Numbered from the stretch's first letter, positions 17,331 to 26,481 are shown. The stretch: 36,978 nt of DNA from Planctomycetota bacterium (GCA_013349615.1 DUZJ01000029.1:1-36978); one strand, 5' to 3'. Notes: generated by a model from the sequence alone, not told the origin. Numbers and translations are program-made.

Positions 17331-17385
17331 AAAAGGACACCTCCACGAATTTTTCTTAAGTAATCAAGTTGAGCTGATACCGCCG

Positions 17386-17727
17386 CTATCTGTTGAGCAG
17401 CCACTGATGAATAAATGCTGCGGTAAGCCAGACCGCAAAGCCGGCGCAAAGAACAATCCAGAGGGACAGGTGCTTGCGAAAGCATATAAAAGCCACAAGG
17501 AAAAACAAGATAGTCGGCAAGATACCCCACAAAGCCCCTTTGGTATAATCGGTCATCAGATTGAAATTGCCCGGGTTGTCCAGATACAGCCAGAGAAGCA
17601 CAATTAGGCTGGTCAGGGGCATTACTGTAATCAGACCGGCCAGTGTCGGGAGCTTGTGCTTGTCAGCTATCCAAGTGCAAAAAAGGATAATGCACACGCT
17701 AATCAATAACTTGATAGCAAATCGCAT
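17386..17727 (-). CDS. DUF3147-like membrane protein
   Basis: This 113-residue protein has four predicted membrane helices and the central segment VMPLTSLIVLLWLYLD, typical of DUF3147. The function is unknown. No clear ribosome-binding site precedes the ATG. It lies 30 bases after the DUF4870 gene and 55 bases before the sulfatase pair in the same direction, so partial co-transcription is possible. Confidence 0.82.
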   Translation of the reverse strand: MRFAIKLLISVCIILFCTWIADKHKLPTLAGLITVMPLTSLIVLLWLYLDNPGNFNLMTDYTKGALWGILPTILFFLVAFICFRKHLSLWIVLCAGFAVWLTAAFIHQWLLNR

Positions 17728-17757
17728 TTGATGTTTATTTTTCGTGCCGTCAAATGT

Positions 17758-18261
17758 CTATTTAATGAACCTGATACACAGCGGATAGCGATAGTGGAGA
17801 CCATTGTTGGTCTTAATTGCCGCAATCACTAAGAATACGATGTCGAAAATCATCACTGCCGGCAGTAAGAAAGCTCCAACGCACGCAAAAATAAGGAGAC
17901 CTGCCACAATTTCATAAATCAGTATCGAAATCTGAAAGTTCACCGCCTCTTTGCCCTGCTCGTTAACAAATGTGTGTTCATCTTTCTTTATCTGCCAGAT
18001 GATTAAAGGCGCGATGACGCCGCCAACGACAGGCACTATAGGTAGTAGTGCCGCAAGTCCACCAAGGTGACAGAACATTGACCACATACGGGCGTCTTTA
18101 TTTATTTCTTTGCTTGCCTCGCTCGGCTGGACATTTGCAGGTTGTGCAGCATCATGGGGGGGCTCAACGCTCGCGGCGGGTTCAGCGCTGGCGGGCTGCT
18201 CGGCACCGGTTTGGCCACCGGGTGTTTCCGGGGCTTCTGGAGTTTCGTTTACTTCTGCCAT
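17758..18261 (-). CDS. DUF4870 (Tic20-like) membrane protein
   Basis: This 167-residue protein has an Ala/Pro/Glu-rich disordered N-terminus (residues 1-50). The DUF4870 domain follows, with MFCHLGGLAALLPIVPVVG, PLIIWQIKKDEHTFV, the conserved NEQGKEAVNFQIS and a last hydrophobic pair of helices. The function is unknown. AAGGGA lies 8 bases before the ATG. Confidence 0.88.
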   Translation of the reverse strand: MAEVNETPEAPETPGGQTGAEQPASAEPAASVEPPHDAAQPANVQPSEASKEINKDARMWSMFCHLGGLAALLPIVPVVGGVIAPLIIWQIKKDEHTFVNEQGKEAVNFQISILIYEIVAGLLIFACVGAFLLPAVMIFDIVFLVIAAIKTNNGLHYRYPLCIRFIK

Positions 18262-18382
18262 AGTCTAATTCCCTTCCATTAAGGACAAACTTGTTTGAAA
18301 AACTGGTTCTTTTTTAACAAAAGCCGGCTAAAGGGTCAAGAACAAAATTTGTCCTCCTGCAGCATGATTTTCAAGCCTTACT

Positions 18383-20329
18383 CTAAGGACGCGGACCGGC
18401 ATCGCTTACATCAATCGGTTCTATTCCGAGCTTGACCGCAGGTGAGCGGACAGCGAAGCTCACCCTGCCTTTCTCAAACTCGACAAGAAGCGGGTCAGCG
18501 AACAGATTGTCGTCCGGCTGCAATTGTTCAGAACCCGTTCGGCTGTATCTGCTCATCTTGTTTCCCTGGACCTTGCCTTCGGTGCTATACAGGATATTGT
18601 TCTTGAATGCACTCAGGGCGTTGGTATTGTCAAATACAATCTTACCCTTTGCATATACGATGTTTCTCTCAAAGACAAAATCCGAAGACCTCGGAAATGT
18701 AAATCTCGCATCCTCATCGCAAATAAAAACATTATTTCGAATAGTGTTATTTTTAGCCATGTGGTTGTGTGTCGGCCTGCCGACGCGCAGCGACAGGTTG
18801 CGCTCGACTATACAGTTCTCGGACCGCTCGTCGAGGTAGTAGGCCGACGAGCCATAGCCGCCGGTATCGGGGATGTCCCGGATAAAATTACCCCGCAGCA
18901 CAAGGCCCCTGCCTGCAAAACAGTAGATACCGCCGCCGTCATGTAATTCCAGCATTGCTCGATAAATCAGATTGTTTTCGATTCGATTTCTCTCTCCGCC
19001 CCAGTTGATGGCCGTGTAAGGCGTGTCGTGGATTTCGTTGTGGCTTATCTCGTTGTCTTTGCCGCCTCCCTGGAGCCCAATCGCGCTGGGGTAGGTAAGG
19101 CCAACGTGGTGAATGTAATTATTTGTAACTACAGAGCCGGCTCCGCTGAACTTGATACCGCAGGCGCCGGTATGGTGGACGTGACATCTTTCGATACGCA
19201 GGTTGCTGCCCGAAACTTTGACACCCTGGCCGCCGACATTGAAGATTTCGAGGTCGAGAAGACGGCAGTTCCGGCCGGAGACAATAGAGACCGCTCCATC
19301 GAACCTGCCCGCGCCGAAACCTCCCGCCATCAGTGGGGTCGTCGTCACCGAGAGCGCGAGGCCGCGAATAGTTATGTTCCCGGCCGGTTTATTCCTGGTG
19401 CCCTTAATTTGAATGATGGATTCGATGGTCGGAGCAAAAACCGGCGAATCGGCTATATCCTCTCCGGGAAGTGGCCGGTACACAACTTTGCCGGCTGTGC
19501 GGTCGAGATACCACTGCCCCGGCTTCGTCATTCCCTCGCGAATGTTCCAGACAACGTACTTTTTGACGCCGAACGCACCAGGCGGATGACCGGAAGGATT
19601 GGCGAAGGTCAGGGTATGGGATTTCTCATCCATAGCGGACACACCGACCAGTGACTCGTCCCACATATGATAAACGGTCAGTTCTGCGTTGTTGATGTCC
19701 AGCCAGCCGCTGAGGTCATCAGGGCGGTATTTCAAGCTGGTCAGCTCCTCGTTGGTCGGCTTGCGCTTCCATCCGCCGCCTGTGCTGGTCATCCAGGGTA
19801 CATTGAACGTGCTTTGGTGTGTGAAGAAGCCTTCTTCAGGCAGCCGGGCACGCCGGCAAAAGCGCCCGTTTACAACAAGTGCTCGGAAGTCCCACTTTCT
19901 CTGCTTTACGTTGGGTAAAGCAGCAGAGTAGAGCTTTCCGCCATCTTTTTTCCAGCCGGTAACTTTCCGCCCGCCGTAAAGATACACCTTGGCCCCGGCC
20001 GCCGCTTCTATCGTTAGCCCTGCGTCTTTGTCTGTCAGCACCAGCGTCTTGTTCAAGAAATACTGCCCGGATTGAATTATGACCTTTCGAGGTTGCTTTG
20101 TACCCATCTTTCGCGCCGCGGCACACGCAGTTGCGAGCGTAGCAAACGGGCCATCCGTCCGCTTTGCGTTGGGCGCAGGCTTCCGACCCGACCACGAATC
20201 ACTGCCGTTCGGAGCAACGAAGAAAGCGCTGGTTGTAATGGTATTAGAGGCCCTCGATTCGTCCGTGCTGAGCAATGGTATAACACCCAGCAGGACGCCG
20301 GCTGTCATCAAAACAAGATATCTTTTCAT
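18383..20329 (-). CDS. Secreted right-handed parallel beta-helix protein, probable polysaccharide-active enzyme
   Basis: This 648-residue protein has a signal peptide (about 1-28). The FFVAPNGSDSWSG opening and the DGPFATLATACAAAR segment are typical of secreted beta-helix glycan enzymes. A beta-sandwich-like insert comes next (about 150-300), then beta-helix rungs rich in N-x-I and HNEI/HxxG patterns (about 310-600, for example NEISHNEIHDT and LHDGGGIYCF). This resembles pectate-lyase-like or GH141-type proteins; I cannot fix the family. An ATG at 20338 directly abuts AAAGGAGG. The ATG at 20329 is 9 bases from it and is preferred. It lies 24 bases after the pterin-binding protein gene. Confidence 0.8.
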   Translation of the reverse strand: MKRYLVLMTAGVLLGVIPLLSTDESRASNTITTSAFFVAPNGSDSWSGRKPAPNAKRTDGPFATLATACAAARKMGTKQPRKVIIQSGQYFLNKTLVLTDKDAGLTIEAAAGAKVYLYGGRKVTGWKKDGGKLYSAALPNVKQRKWDFRALVVNGRFCRRARLPEEGFFTHQSTFNVPWMTSTGGGWKRKPTNEELTSLKYRPDDLSGWLDINNAELTVYHMWDESLVGVSAMDEKSHTLTFANPSGHPPGAFGVKKYVVWNIREGMTKPGQWYLDRTAGKVVYRPLPGEDIADSPVFAPTIESIIQIKGTRNKPAGNITIRGLALSVTTTPLMAGGFGAGRFDGAVSIVSGRNCRLLDLEIFNVGGQGVKVSGSNLRIERCHVHHTGACGIKFSGAGSVVTNNYIHHVGLTYPSAIGLQGGGKDNEISHNEIHDTPYTAINWGGERNRIENNLIYRAMLELHDGGGIYCFAGRGLVLRGNFIRDIPDTGGYGSSAYYLDERSENCIVERNLSLRVGRPTHNHMAKNNTIRNNVFICDEDARFTFPRSSDFVFERNIVYAKGKIVFDNTNALSAFKNNILYSTEGKVQGNKMSRYSRTGSEQLQPDDNLFADPLLVEFEKGRVSFAVRSPAVKLGIEPIDVSDAGPRP

Positions 20330-20353
20330 CAATTTCATCCTCCTTTGGCCATT

Positions 20354-21334
20354 CTATTCGGCTTTTGGTGTTTTTTCTGCAGACTTTCGCAGAGACTGGC
20401 AGAATTTGCTCATCAATGTCATCGCCTCATTCATTCTTTCAGGCGAGCCGTCCATTTTTGCATAGGCGTCAACTAATTCCAACAACTCCGGGTCCGGCTC
20501 AACCTGCCCATAATGATGTGTTATGTTGACAATGGCGGCATCAAGGCCGTACTCCATTGCTTTTGCAGCATAGGCCCTGCAGACGCCGATTTTTCGGCCC
20601 GGCAAATCACGGACGCTGTTGCTTATACCGAGCGAACAGTGCACCCCTTCCATCTTCGGCTGGCTTTTGATATTCTTTATTATCTCGAACGCCCGGTATG
20701 TATAGCCCGGCACACCCGGCTCCATCGGCATATCTATCGCTAACGGAAACACGGTGGAATCGAAGAAAATCTCGCCTGGCTTAAAGCCATATTCGCCGAC
20801 GGCCTTTTCAAAAATCTGGTTTGCCAGACCATAAAGCTCATCAACCGAATGCGAACCGCCCGGGCCGGTGGGTCTGTCTTCGCTGACCAAAAGGCCGATG
20901 AACGCATAGTCAAAATCCTTCTTCAGCGGCAGCAGACCGTCCATTGTATATGCCTTGACCGAATTTATAAGCGGCTGCCTGACCTGCTTTTCGGTGTTGT
21001 ACCATTCTTTCAACCCGGCTGTCAGAACATCATCGTTACTGCTGTCGATGCAAATCGGCACGCCTTTACCCCATCTGCGGACCATCCTGACGTATTCGAC
21101 CATCATATCAACAGTAACCTGGGGGGCATCCTCGCCAAAGGCGTCGAGATTAACTGCAATGTAATCAGCGCCCTCGGCTGCCTGCGATTCAATCAGAGCC
21201 TTGATATGCTCCAGCGGCTCACTGGGCGCAGAATAAGCGTCTGGGCCGAGTTCCGCCAACTGCGTCATTTCTTTGCCGGTCTTCGGGATTGAAGCATGGA
21301 TTGATTCGCCAATAGTAATCAAGTGAGTTTTCAC
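20354..21334 (-). CDS. Pterin-binding methyltransferase-like protein (DHPS / MeTr family)
   Basis: This 326-residue TIM-barrel protein belongs to the dihydropteroate synthase / methyltetrahydrofolate:corrinoid methyltransferase superfamily. It begins TIGESIHAS, followed by VNLDAFGED, PICIDSSNDDV, LINSVKAY, FFDSTVFPLA, GISNSVRDLPGR and AAIVNITHHYG. A folate-synthesis role is less likely than methyl transfer from methyltetrahydrofolate, because the DHPS pterin motifs differ. No corrinoid partner is nearby. I chose the GTG at 21334, with AGGA 11 bases upstream and a promoter at 21369-21397. A TTG at 21355 is the alternative. The physiological role is unknown here. Confidence 0.8.
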   Translation of the reverse strand: MKTHLITIGESIHASIPKTGKEMTQLAELGPDAYSAPSEPLEHIKALIESQAAEGADYIAVNLDAFGEDAPQVTVDMMVEYVRMVRRWGKGVPICIDSSNDDVLTAGLKEWYNTEKQVRQPLINSVKAYTMDGLLPLKKDFDYAFIGLLVSEDRPTGPGGSHSVDELYGLANQIFEKAVGEYGFKPGEIFFDSTVFPLAIDMPMEPGVPGYTYRAFEIIKNIKSQPKMEGVHCSLGISNSVRDLPGRKIGVCRAYAAKAMEYGLDAAIVNITHHYGQVEPDPELLELVDAYAKMDGSPERMNEAMTLMSKFCQSLRKSAEKTPKAE

Positions 21335-21368
21335 AATATGATAATTCCTACACAAATATTAGCGGTTC

Positions 21369-21397
21369 ATTGTACAAAGACTGACGTCTTCTGACAA
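21369..21397 (-). promoter_or_regulatory. Promoter of the pterin-binding protein gene
   Basis: On the minus strand TTGTCA (21397-21392), a 17-bp spacer and TACAAT (21374-21369) give a strong sigma70-like promoter. The expected start is near 21362, leaving a leader of about 28 bases with AGGA. Confidence 0.7.
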
Positions 21398-21951
21398 GAA
21401 ACAATCACTATATTTTCACTGGCGGAACTAAGACATCCAATGTTGGTTTTAATTTCTTTTCTGCAGCAATTTTTTGGTTTTTTCCATAGGGTATTTGTCC
21501 GGGACTGTCTATGGCCTGTATTTACAAAGACTTATATAATACTTAAGTTTTTTTGGTGCTACATTGCTGCGAAGAACACCTGCCAAATCTGTCCTTAAAG
21601 GCGTTTCAGTCTTGTGGACAACCTGTTGAAAACTCAGGCTTGGTGCTCCAGTATTCTTCTGGATTTTGGGAATCGCCTTTTTGGAAATCTATGTCATTTA
21701 TTAGCTGCACCTGTCCAAACCAAACAAAAACAGGAGATTGTGCCTCGCAAGTTATTTATAACAAACGAGTTACGTTTGCCGCCAAGGAACAGGTGCCGGG
21801 ATTGTATCTCTTGGCCGATTTGTTAACAAACTTTATGCCAAAACTCCTCGAAATTTGTAGGATTTTCTAAGAAATTTGCATTATTAGTGGATAATTCGTA
21901 GAAAACCTCACCTCAAGGTGCAGGAAAAACGCAAATTCCCGCTGAGTGATT
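21398..21951. other. AT-rich non-coding region with DnaA-box-like sites
   Basis: No convincing gene is seen; a 105-codon plus-strand frame (21553-21870) has neither a recognisable domain nor a ribosome-binding site. TGTGGACAA at 21613-21621 and AGTGGATAA at 21886-21894 each differ by one base from the reverse DnaA box TGTGGATAA. CCATAG/CTATGG (about 21484-21514) forms a small stem around GTCCGGGAC. A palindromic TTTGTTAACAAA lies near 21820. Confidence 0.5.
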
Positions 21952-21982
21952 ATCAGCAAAAGGCAGTTTTTTTTCTGCTGAT
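21952..21982 (-). terminator. Hairpin after the DUF5010-like gene
   Basis: ATCAGCA (21952-21958) pairs with TGCTGAT (21976-21982) around a loop with an A8 run on the minus strand. It starts 10 bases past the stop at 21993. It lacks a T-tract on the minus strand, so its role as a terminator is uncertain. Confidence 0.35.
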
Positions 21983-21992
21983 TTCCGACACC

Positions 21993-23570
21993 CTATCGTA
22001 TTCTTAGCAGCTTGACTTTAGTTATGGTCAGCGCCAAATCGCCACCCAAAATGGCAATACGAAAGTCGGTTCCGTTGCACCGGTTCATGAAGCGGCATTG
22101 TGGGAGCGTGAATTTGGCCGTTTTCCATTTGCCGGTCGTGCCGACCGGGATATTACCAGCCAGCCGAAAAGTGCCTTCATGCGAACCAATTTGGGGATTT
22201 GCGTTGTCATATTCCAGATGGAAGGACGAACAGCCTGCGTCCAGATAGATAATGGATACTGAGACTGTTTGGCCGAAAAGTTCATAAGCGAATGCATCAT
22301 CTACATTGAAGTAAAGATAGCGGCTATTGTCCGAATGGGGATTGGAATCGGACACAATCGCTTCCACATTTCCGAACTTTTTGGCCTTCCAGACGCCATC
22401 GCCGCCACTTTGGCGAAGCTCCAGGCCCTTGGGTTGGCCCGGCTCCCAGGAAACAGAATTGCCATCGTTATACAGGCTGGCAGGATTAAGCTTCGTTTTT
22501 GCCCGCCACATATCTGCGAAAAGACGTGTCAGGACAATATAACTTCGAGCATACTCCCGGGAATCAGCTATATCTGTACCCTCGTGCCATTCGTTCCACG
22601 TCTCGACGTGCACCATCCAGGGCCTGTGTTTCGGATTGAGCTGCAGTGCCTTTAACCATCGCTCAATATAGGTTTTGCCGTCGTGGCGCTCGGCGACAAG
22701 CCGTGCTCTGCCCGGCACCGCGCTGTGGTCATACCCCGGGCCAAGAGAGACGGTCTGCCTGTAAATGAGCGGCCCATTTACCGCGCCGCCCCAGGAATAC
22801 GTTGCATCGGCTTCGCCCAGCCAGCCCGGCTGTTTCACTATGAATAAATCTGAGCCGAAGTCCTTTTTGAATCTGCCTCTTACGTAGTCAAGCTGTTTCG
22901 GGCCCTGCTTTTTTGCAAAGGCAGAGGCATAAAGGAAAACAATCGGCTTGCCGTCCACACGCGCCCATTTCGATGGAGGAATCACGCTGAAAAAGTCGCG
23001 TATCGCTGTATAGAACCAATCTTTGCCAAAATCCGTTGTCAAATCGACGTGATAGCTGCTCCCGTTTTTATTGAAACCGTTCCATTTGAGTATTGACGTA
23101 TCGTAAAACAGGCCAATCGCGGGCGGGTTCAGACCCTGCTTCTGCAAAGCACTATGCGCCTCAACCAAATGCGGCAGCCCCACAAAACTCCAGCCCTTGT
23201 ACTTCCCCGGCACACCCCAGAATACCGGCATCAGGAAATCTATCCCCGCTGCAATCATATCCTGTAACTGCTGCTTATGCCAGGACATACGCTTGTAGCT
23301 GATGTCATTCATATCAGCCGGGTGGGTAGTTAGTGCGTCCGTACCATCACCGTCAATAATATGACTCTTCGTGTCGATATCGTACCAATAGAAATATGAT
23401 GTTCCGACAATCGGCTGACCAAATTTGAATGAATCAGCTACTTTGTGGTCTTTGGCCTGTAATGGGAAATATTTTCCGGGCGGTTGTTTAGGCAGCCTGC
23501 TATCCGCTGCAAGGTTTCCGCAAAGTACACACAATAACAGTACCGATACAAGTTTGATTCTGAGGGACAT
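21993..23570 (-). CDS. Secreted DUF5010 / GH99-like glycosidase with C-terminal carbohydrate-binding domain
   Basis: This 525-residue protein has a signal peptide (about 1-22). The catalytic-looking barrel runs to about residue 360 and ends in ETWNEWHEGTDIADS. Its Glu327 and Glu330 match the E-x-x-E pair of GH99 endo-alpha-mannosidases. FYWYDIDT and FLMPVFWG fit earlier strands. The last 150 residues form a beta-rich domain (YLYFNVDDAFAY, CSSFHLEYDN, TGKWKTAKFTLP) resembling DUF5010_C or a CBM. GGAGGAGG lies 5 bases before the ATG. The gene follows a GH99-like gene by 23 bases, so the two probably share a transcript and substrate. Confidence 0.82.
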   Translation of the reverse strand: MSLRIKLVSVLLLCVLCGNLAADSRLPKQPPGKYFPLQAKDHKVADSFKFGQPIVGTSYFYWYDIDTKSHIIDGDGTDALTTHPADMNDISYKRMSWHKQQLQDMIAAGIDFLMPVFWGVPGKYKGWSFVGLPHLVEAHSALQKQGLNPPAIGLFYDTSILKWNGFNKNGSSYHVDLTTDFGKDWFYTAIRDFFSVIPPSKWARVDGKPIVFLYASAFAKKQGPKQLDYVRGRFKKDFGSDLFIVKQPGWLGEADATYSWGGAVNGPLIYRQTVSLGPGYDHSAVPGRARLVAERHDGKTYIERWLKALQLNPKHRPWMVHVETWNEWHEGTDIADSREYARSYIVLTRLFADMWRAKTKLNPASLYNDGNSVSWEPGQPKGLELRQSGGDGVWKAKKFGNVEAIVSDSNPHSDNSRYLYFNVDDAFAYELFGQTVSVSIIYLDAGCSSFHLEYDNANPQIGSHEGTFRLAGNIPVGTTGKWKTAKFTLPQCRFMNRCNGTDFRIAILGGDLALTITKVKLLRIR

Positions 23571-23593
23571 AGCCTCCTCCTTCGTCCTATAAT

Positions 23594-25381
23594 CTAATCG
23601 ATTTGTTGCCGACTTCGCGCCGCCACGAAGTCAAAGACATCGTACAGCAGGGCCTCGGCGTGGGGGCCACTGAGCAGGCCGAACCAAGTATAGACAACAC
23701 TGCCCCCGCTTTTTAGCTTGGCATAAGCAACGGCATCGCCGAGGTACTTGCCGTCACCATCATGCAATTGCAGCAGGGACGTATGTTTGGCGTCCTTGCC
23801 GGCAAAGAACGGCCTCCAGCGCTGGTCTGCCGATGTGGGAAATGGAAATTGCTCAGGTACGTGCCACAGATACCGCTGCGGCTGCACGAAGTGCAGTTTA
23901 GCATTTTGCTGCGGCCTTTTCCATGCACCTTTTATGTTCAAGCCAAACCGGCCGCTGCGGCTCACCGCCCGCCCATTTTCATCGTAGTAGAAAGGCCACG
24001 GAAGTCCGGGCAGAGCCGCAAGGCAGCCGCCTGCTCTCAAGTAGCTGACTATGGCATCATCGACGTCGCCGGTTTTATGGACGGTACGGCGATAGTTTTC
24101 CCCTGAACAATAGAGCAAAACAGGGTATTTTTGGGGTGTAAAATCGTCTCCCACCACGTTATCCCACGTCAGAACCTCCATTGCCACGCCCAAATCCAGG
24201 AGCCACCAAAAGGCCATCGAACTTGCTCCCGGCAGGACGCCGACGCGCAGTTTCCCGAACTTTTTACGCAATAGAGATTTTTCTTCAGTAGACAGCTCTT
24301 TTGGAGCTGTCTGCCGATGGACACAACGCTTTTTTGCCTTGAAGCGTTTAGCATATTTGCCGGTGAGTTCAAGGTATTGGTCTTTGTATTCCGCGGATGG
24401 CTCGATATCGCTTCCCTCGTGCCATTCGTTGAAACTGGTAATCAGTATCCAGTGTGGGTCAGCCTTGATGGCTTCTTCCCACTGGGCACGATAGAGCTTA
24501 GTGTTGTAGCGTTCCACGGCAAGGCCGGGTTTGCGGATTTTCGTGTCGTCATAGCCTGGAATCACCGTTACAGTACTTATTTTCCCCGCCTGGTCGGCCA
24601 GTTGCACCCACGACCGGTAGGTTTCAGCAGCCCACTTGCGTGCAGCGGCGGGGTTTTGCCCTCGAAGCGAGCCTGCGGTGTTATAGGTATGAACGCCGTC
24701 GAAAACGCGGGCCGCACCGTAGCTAAACTGGTCGCCGATTGCCGTAAAGCCTTCTTTATATTCCTTGTTGACCAGCTCGATGGCCTTGAGCCAGTCCGTC
24801 AGCCCAAGTTCCTGGAGAGTACGGCCATATATGAATACCACCGGCTTACCGTTGACTTTAAGGTGAGCAGGGTGCTTTCCGTATTTGCTGAGGACCTTGA
24901 CGATATCGTCAGCCGCCGACTGTGGCGTCCGGGGCCTCGGCACGGTTTCGTAGTAGATACAAGCGGTAAGTCCGTATCGCCGGCATCCATCGAGAATCCT
25001 GTCCATCGCCCGGTCGCAGTAGCTGTTGTGGCCCCACCAGCTAACAATCAAAGCATCTATCCCGGCACGCCTGGCCCACTGGCAGTGCTGGTCTATCACC
25101 TTTGGGTCGTGCGAGTCATAGGCGCCGAGTGTTGGATAGTGGGTACTTGCCTGGATGTCTTTATTCGCTGCATCGACCCGGCGCCAGTGCACGGGCACTT
25201 CCTTGCCGGCACCTCCCGGCCCGTCAGGCGTACCGTACCAGGGATAATAGAAAGTCAGGACCTTTCGGGAAATTGTGCTCTCACGCAAGCCTTCGGCATT
25301 TAACGGCATACTCACTTGCAATACCATCGCCAGAGTGATAAGCACAAATAACGTTGCGGATAGCTGATTGTTCCTGTGCAT
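23594..25381 (-). CDS. Secreted GH99-like endo-alpha-mannosidase relative with C-terminal GATase-like domain
   Basis: This 595-residue protein has a signal peptide (about 1-29). The first 345 residues form a GH99-type barrel: FYYPWYGTPDGPGG, ALIVSWWGHNSY, KPVVFIYGR and TSFNEWHEGSDIEPS. The catalytic pair Glu319/Glu322 is present. Residues 375-590 look like a second alpha/beta domain (RVGVLPGASSMAFWWLLDLG, YPVLLYCSG, YLRAGGCLAALPG), similar to the glutamine-amidotransferase-like domains attached to some glycosidases. GGAG lies 6 bases before the ATG. Its substrate is probably an alpha-mannose-containing glycan. It may be read together with thiE (40-base gap) upstream. Confidence 0.85.
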   Translation of the reverse strand: MHRNNQLSATLFVLITLAMVLQVSMPLNAEGLRESTISRKVLTFYYPWYGTPDGPGGAGKEVPVHWRRVDAANKDIQASTHYPTLGAYDSHDPKVIDQHCQWARRAGIDALIVSWWGHNSYCDRAMDRILDGCRRYGLTACIYYETVPRPRTPQSAADDIVKVLSKYGKHPAHLKVNGKPVVFIYGRTLQELGLTDWLKAIELVNKEYKEGFTAIGDQFSYGAARVFDGVHTYNTAGSLRGQNPAAARKWAAETYRSWVQLADQAGKISTVTVIPGYDDTKIRKPGLAVERYNTKLYRAQWEEAIKADPHWILITSFNEWHEGSDIEPSAEYKDQYLELTGKYAKRFKAKKRCVHRQTAPKELSTEEKSLLRKKFGKLRVGVLPGASSMAFWWLLDLGVAMEVLTWDNVVGDDFTPQKYPVLLYCSGENYRRTVHKTGDVDDAIVSYLRAGGCLAALPGLPWPFYYDENGRAVSRSGRFGLNIKGAWKRPQQNAKLHFVQPQRYLWHVPEQFPFPTSADQRWRPFFAGKDAKHTSLLQLHDGDGKYLGDAVAYAKLKSGGSVVYTWFGLLSGPHAEALLYDVFDFVAARSRQQID

Positions 25382-25421
25382 TATAGTCTCCTATGTTCTC
25401 ATAATTTAGTTTGGTAAATGG

Positions 25422-26471
25422 TTAATCCTGGAAAGCGGCAATTTTCTCCTTTATTGCCCGGCAGGCCGCCGTTGGGTCGCCGGCTTCGGTAACCGCAGCA
25501 CAAACTGAAATACATTTAGCGCCGGCACTTAACACTTTTTCGACATTGGCCGGCGTGATGCCACCGATAGCAACATGCCCGATGCCGAGACGGTCAAGTT
25601 TCTCTATTCCCTGCGTAACGTAATCCAGACCGACAGCCTCGATATTCGGCTTTGTGGGTGTGGGAAAAACCGGCCCCAGACTTACATAAGTTGGCGTCTC
25701 CTTACAGGTGGCCTCCAATTCCTTGAGCGAATGTGTACTTTTGCCGATTATCAGCGGCGCCAACGCGAGCTTGCGGGCCTGCTCGATGGGCAAATCATTT
25801 TGACCAAGATGCACGCCGTCCGCACCGGCGGCAACTGCGATATCGGCCCGGTCGTTTATTACGCTAAGAACGTTGGCAGCTCTGCATATCTTGACGAATT
25901 CTGTGGCAAGTGCAAAAAGTCTATCATCGTTAGTGTCCTTTGCCCGAAGTTGAATGCAATCGGCACCACCGGCTGCGCTCTTGTGAGTTAAAGAAATGAC
26001 ATCCGCCGGCAAACTGCTGGTAATTATCACATATAGCCTGACCCGTTTGAACTTCTCGGCCGGCTCGCTGATAAGAATAATATCCTTTTCAAGCGTATAA
26101 GCATCATATCGCAGTTTCTCGATTGTACTCGCAACGCCGGAATCTATCGTCTGCGTCACTTCGGTGAGCGTCCGCAGCGCCTCGGTCAGGCGTTTGCAGC
26201 CGGCTGTAAAACTGCTTTGCAGGTCCGTACGCTGAAGCTGTTTATCGACCGTCTTGCCGACACCTACATCGCCGGGCGTATCTCTGCTTGCGATAAGCCG
26301 GCCGGCGTCGAGTTTATCGATAGCCGCTGAAAGCTCGTGGCGAAGCTGCTTTGCCCGGCCGGTCAGCGATGTCGAATTCAATGCGAATCGGCAAAAATCC
26401 TCGATTACGCGAATGGCCTCGCGCCCGCGATTGAAATTGGCATCGATAATTCTGTAAACCGCACGCTCCAT
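25422..26471 (-). CDS. thiE: Thiamine-phosphate synthase with N-terminal extension
   Basis: The enzyme joins HMP-PP and THZ-P to make thiamine phosphate. Residues 145-345 show the ThiE barrel: LRAKDTNDD, VINDRADIAVAAGADGVHLGQ, GKSTHSL, SLGPVFPTPTKP and AIGGITPANV. The first 135 residues (RIIDANFNRGREAIRVIEDF) form the helical extension found in cyanobacterial, Aquifex-type and planctomycete ThiE. I start at the ATG at 26471, where the extension begins. A TTG at 26498 would add nine poorly conserved residues. There is no ribosome-binding site, and TATAAT lies 10 bases upstream, so the message may be leaderless. No TPP riboswitch was recognised. Confidence 0.94.
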   Translation of the reverse strand: MERAVYRIIDANFNRGREAIRVIEDFCRFALNSTSLTGRAKQLRHELSAAIDKLDAGRLIASRDTPGDVGVGKTVDKQLQRTDLQSSFTAGCKRLTEALRTLTEVTQTIDSGVASTIEKLRYDAYTLEKDIILISEPAEKFKRVRLYVIITSSLPADVISLTHKSAAGGADCIQLRAKDTNDDRLFALATEFVKICRAANVLSVINDRADIAVAAGADGVHLGQNDLPIEQARKLALAPLIIGKSTHSLKELEATCKETPTYVSLGPVFPTPTKPNIEAVGLDYVTQGIEKLDRLGIGHVAIGGITPANVEKVLSAGAKCISVCAAVTEAGDPTAACRAIKEKIAAFQD

Positions 26472-26481
26472 AACGGCTTTG

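Noticed and set aside
19028-19654. 208-codon plus-strand frame inside the beta-helix gene
   Set aside because: It is antisense to a well-supported gene and has no motif or ribosome-binding site.
21553-21870. 105-codon plus-strand frame in the non-coding region
   Set aside because: It has no ribosome-binding site, low-complexity composition and no recognisable family. I treat the region as non-coding.
24317-25303. 328-codon plus-strand open frame antisense to the GH99-like gene
   Set aside because: It shows no domain, signal or start site, while the minus-strand frame has a clear family match. It is a codon-bias shadow.
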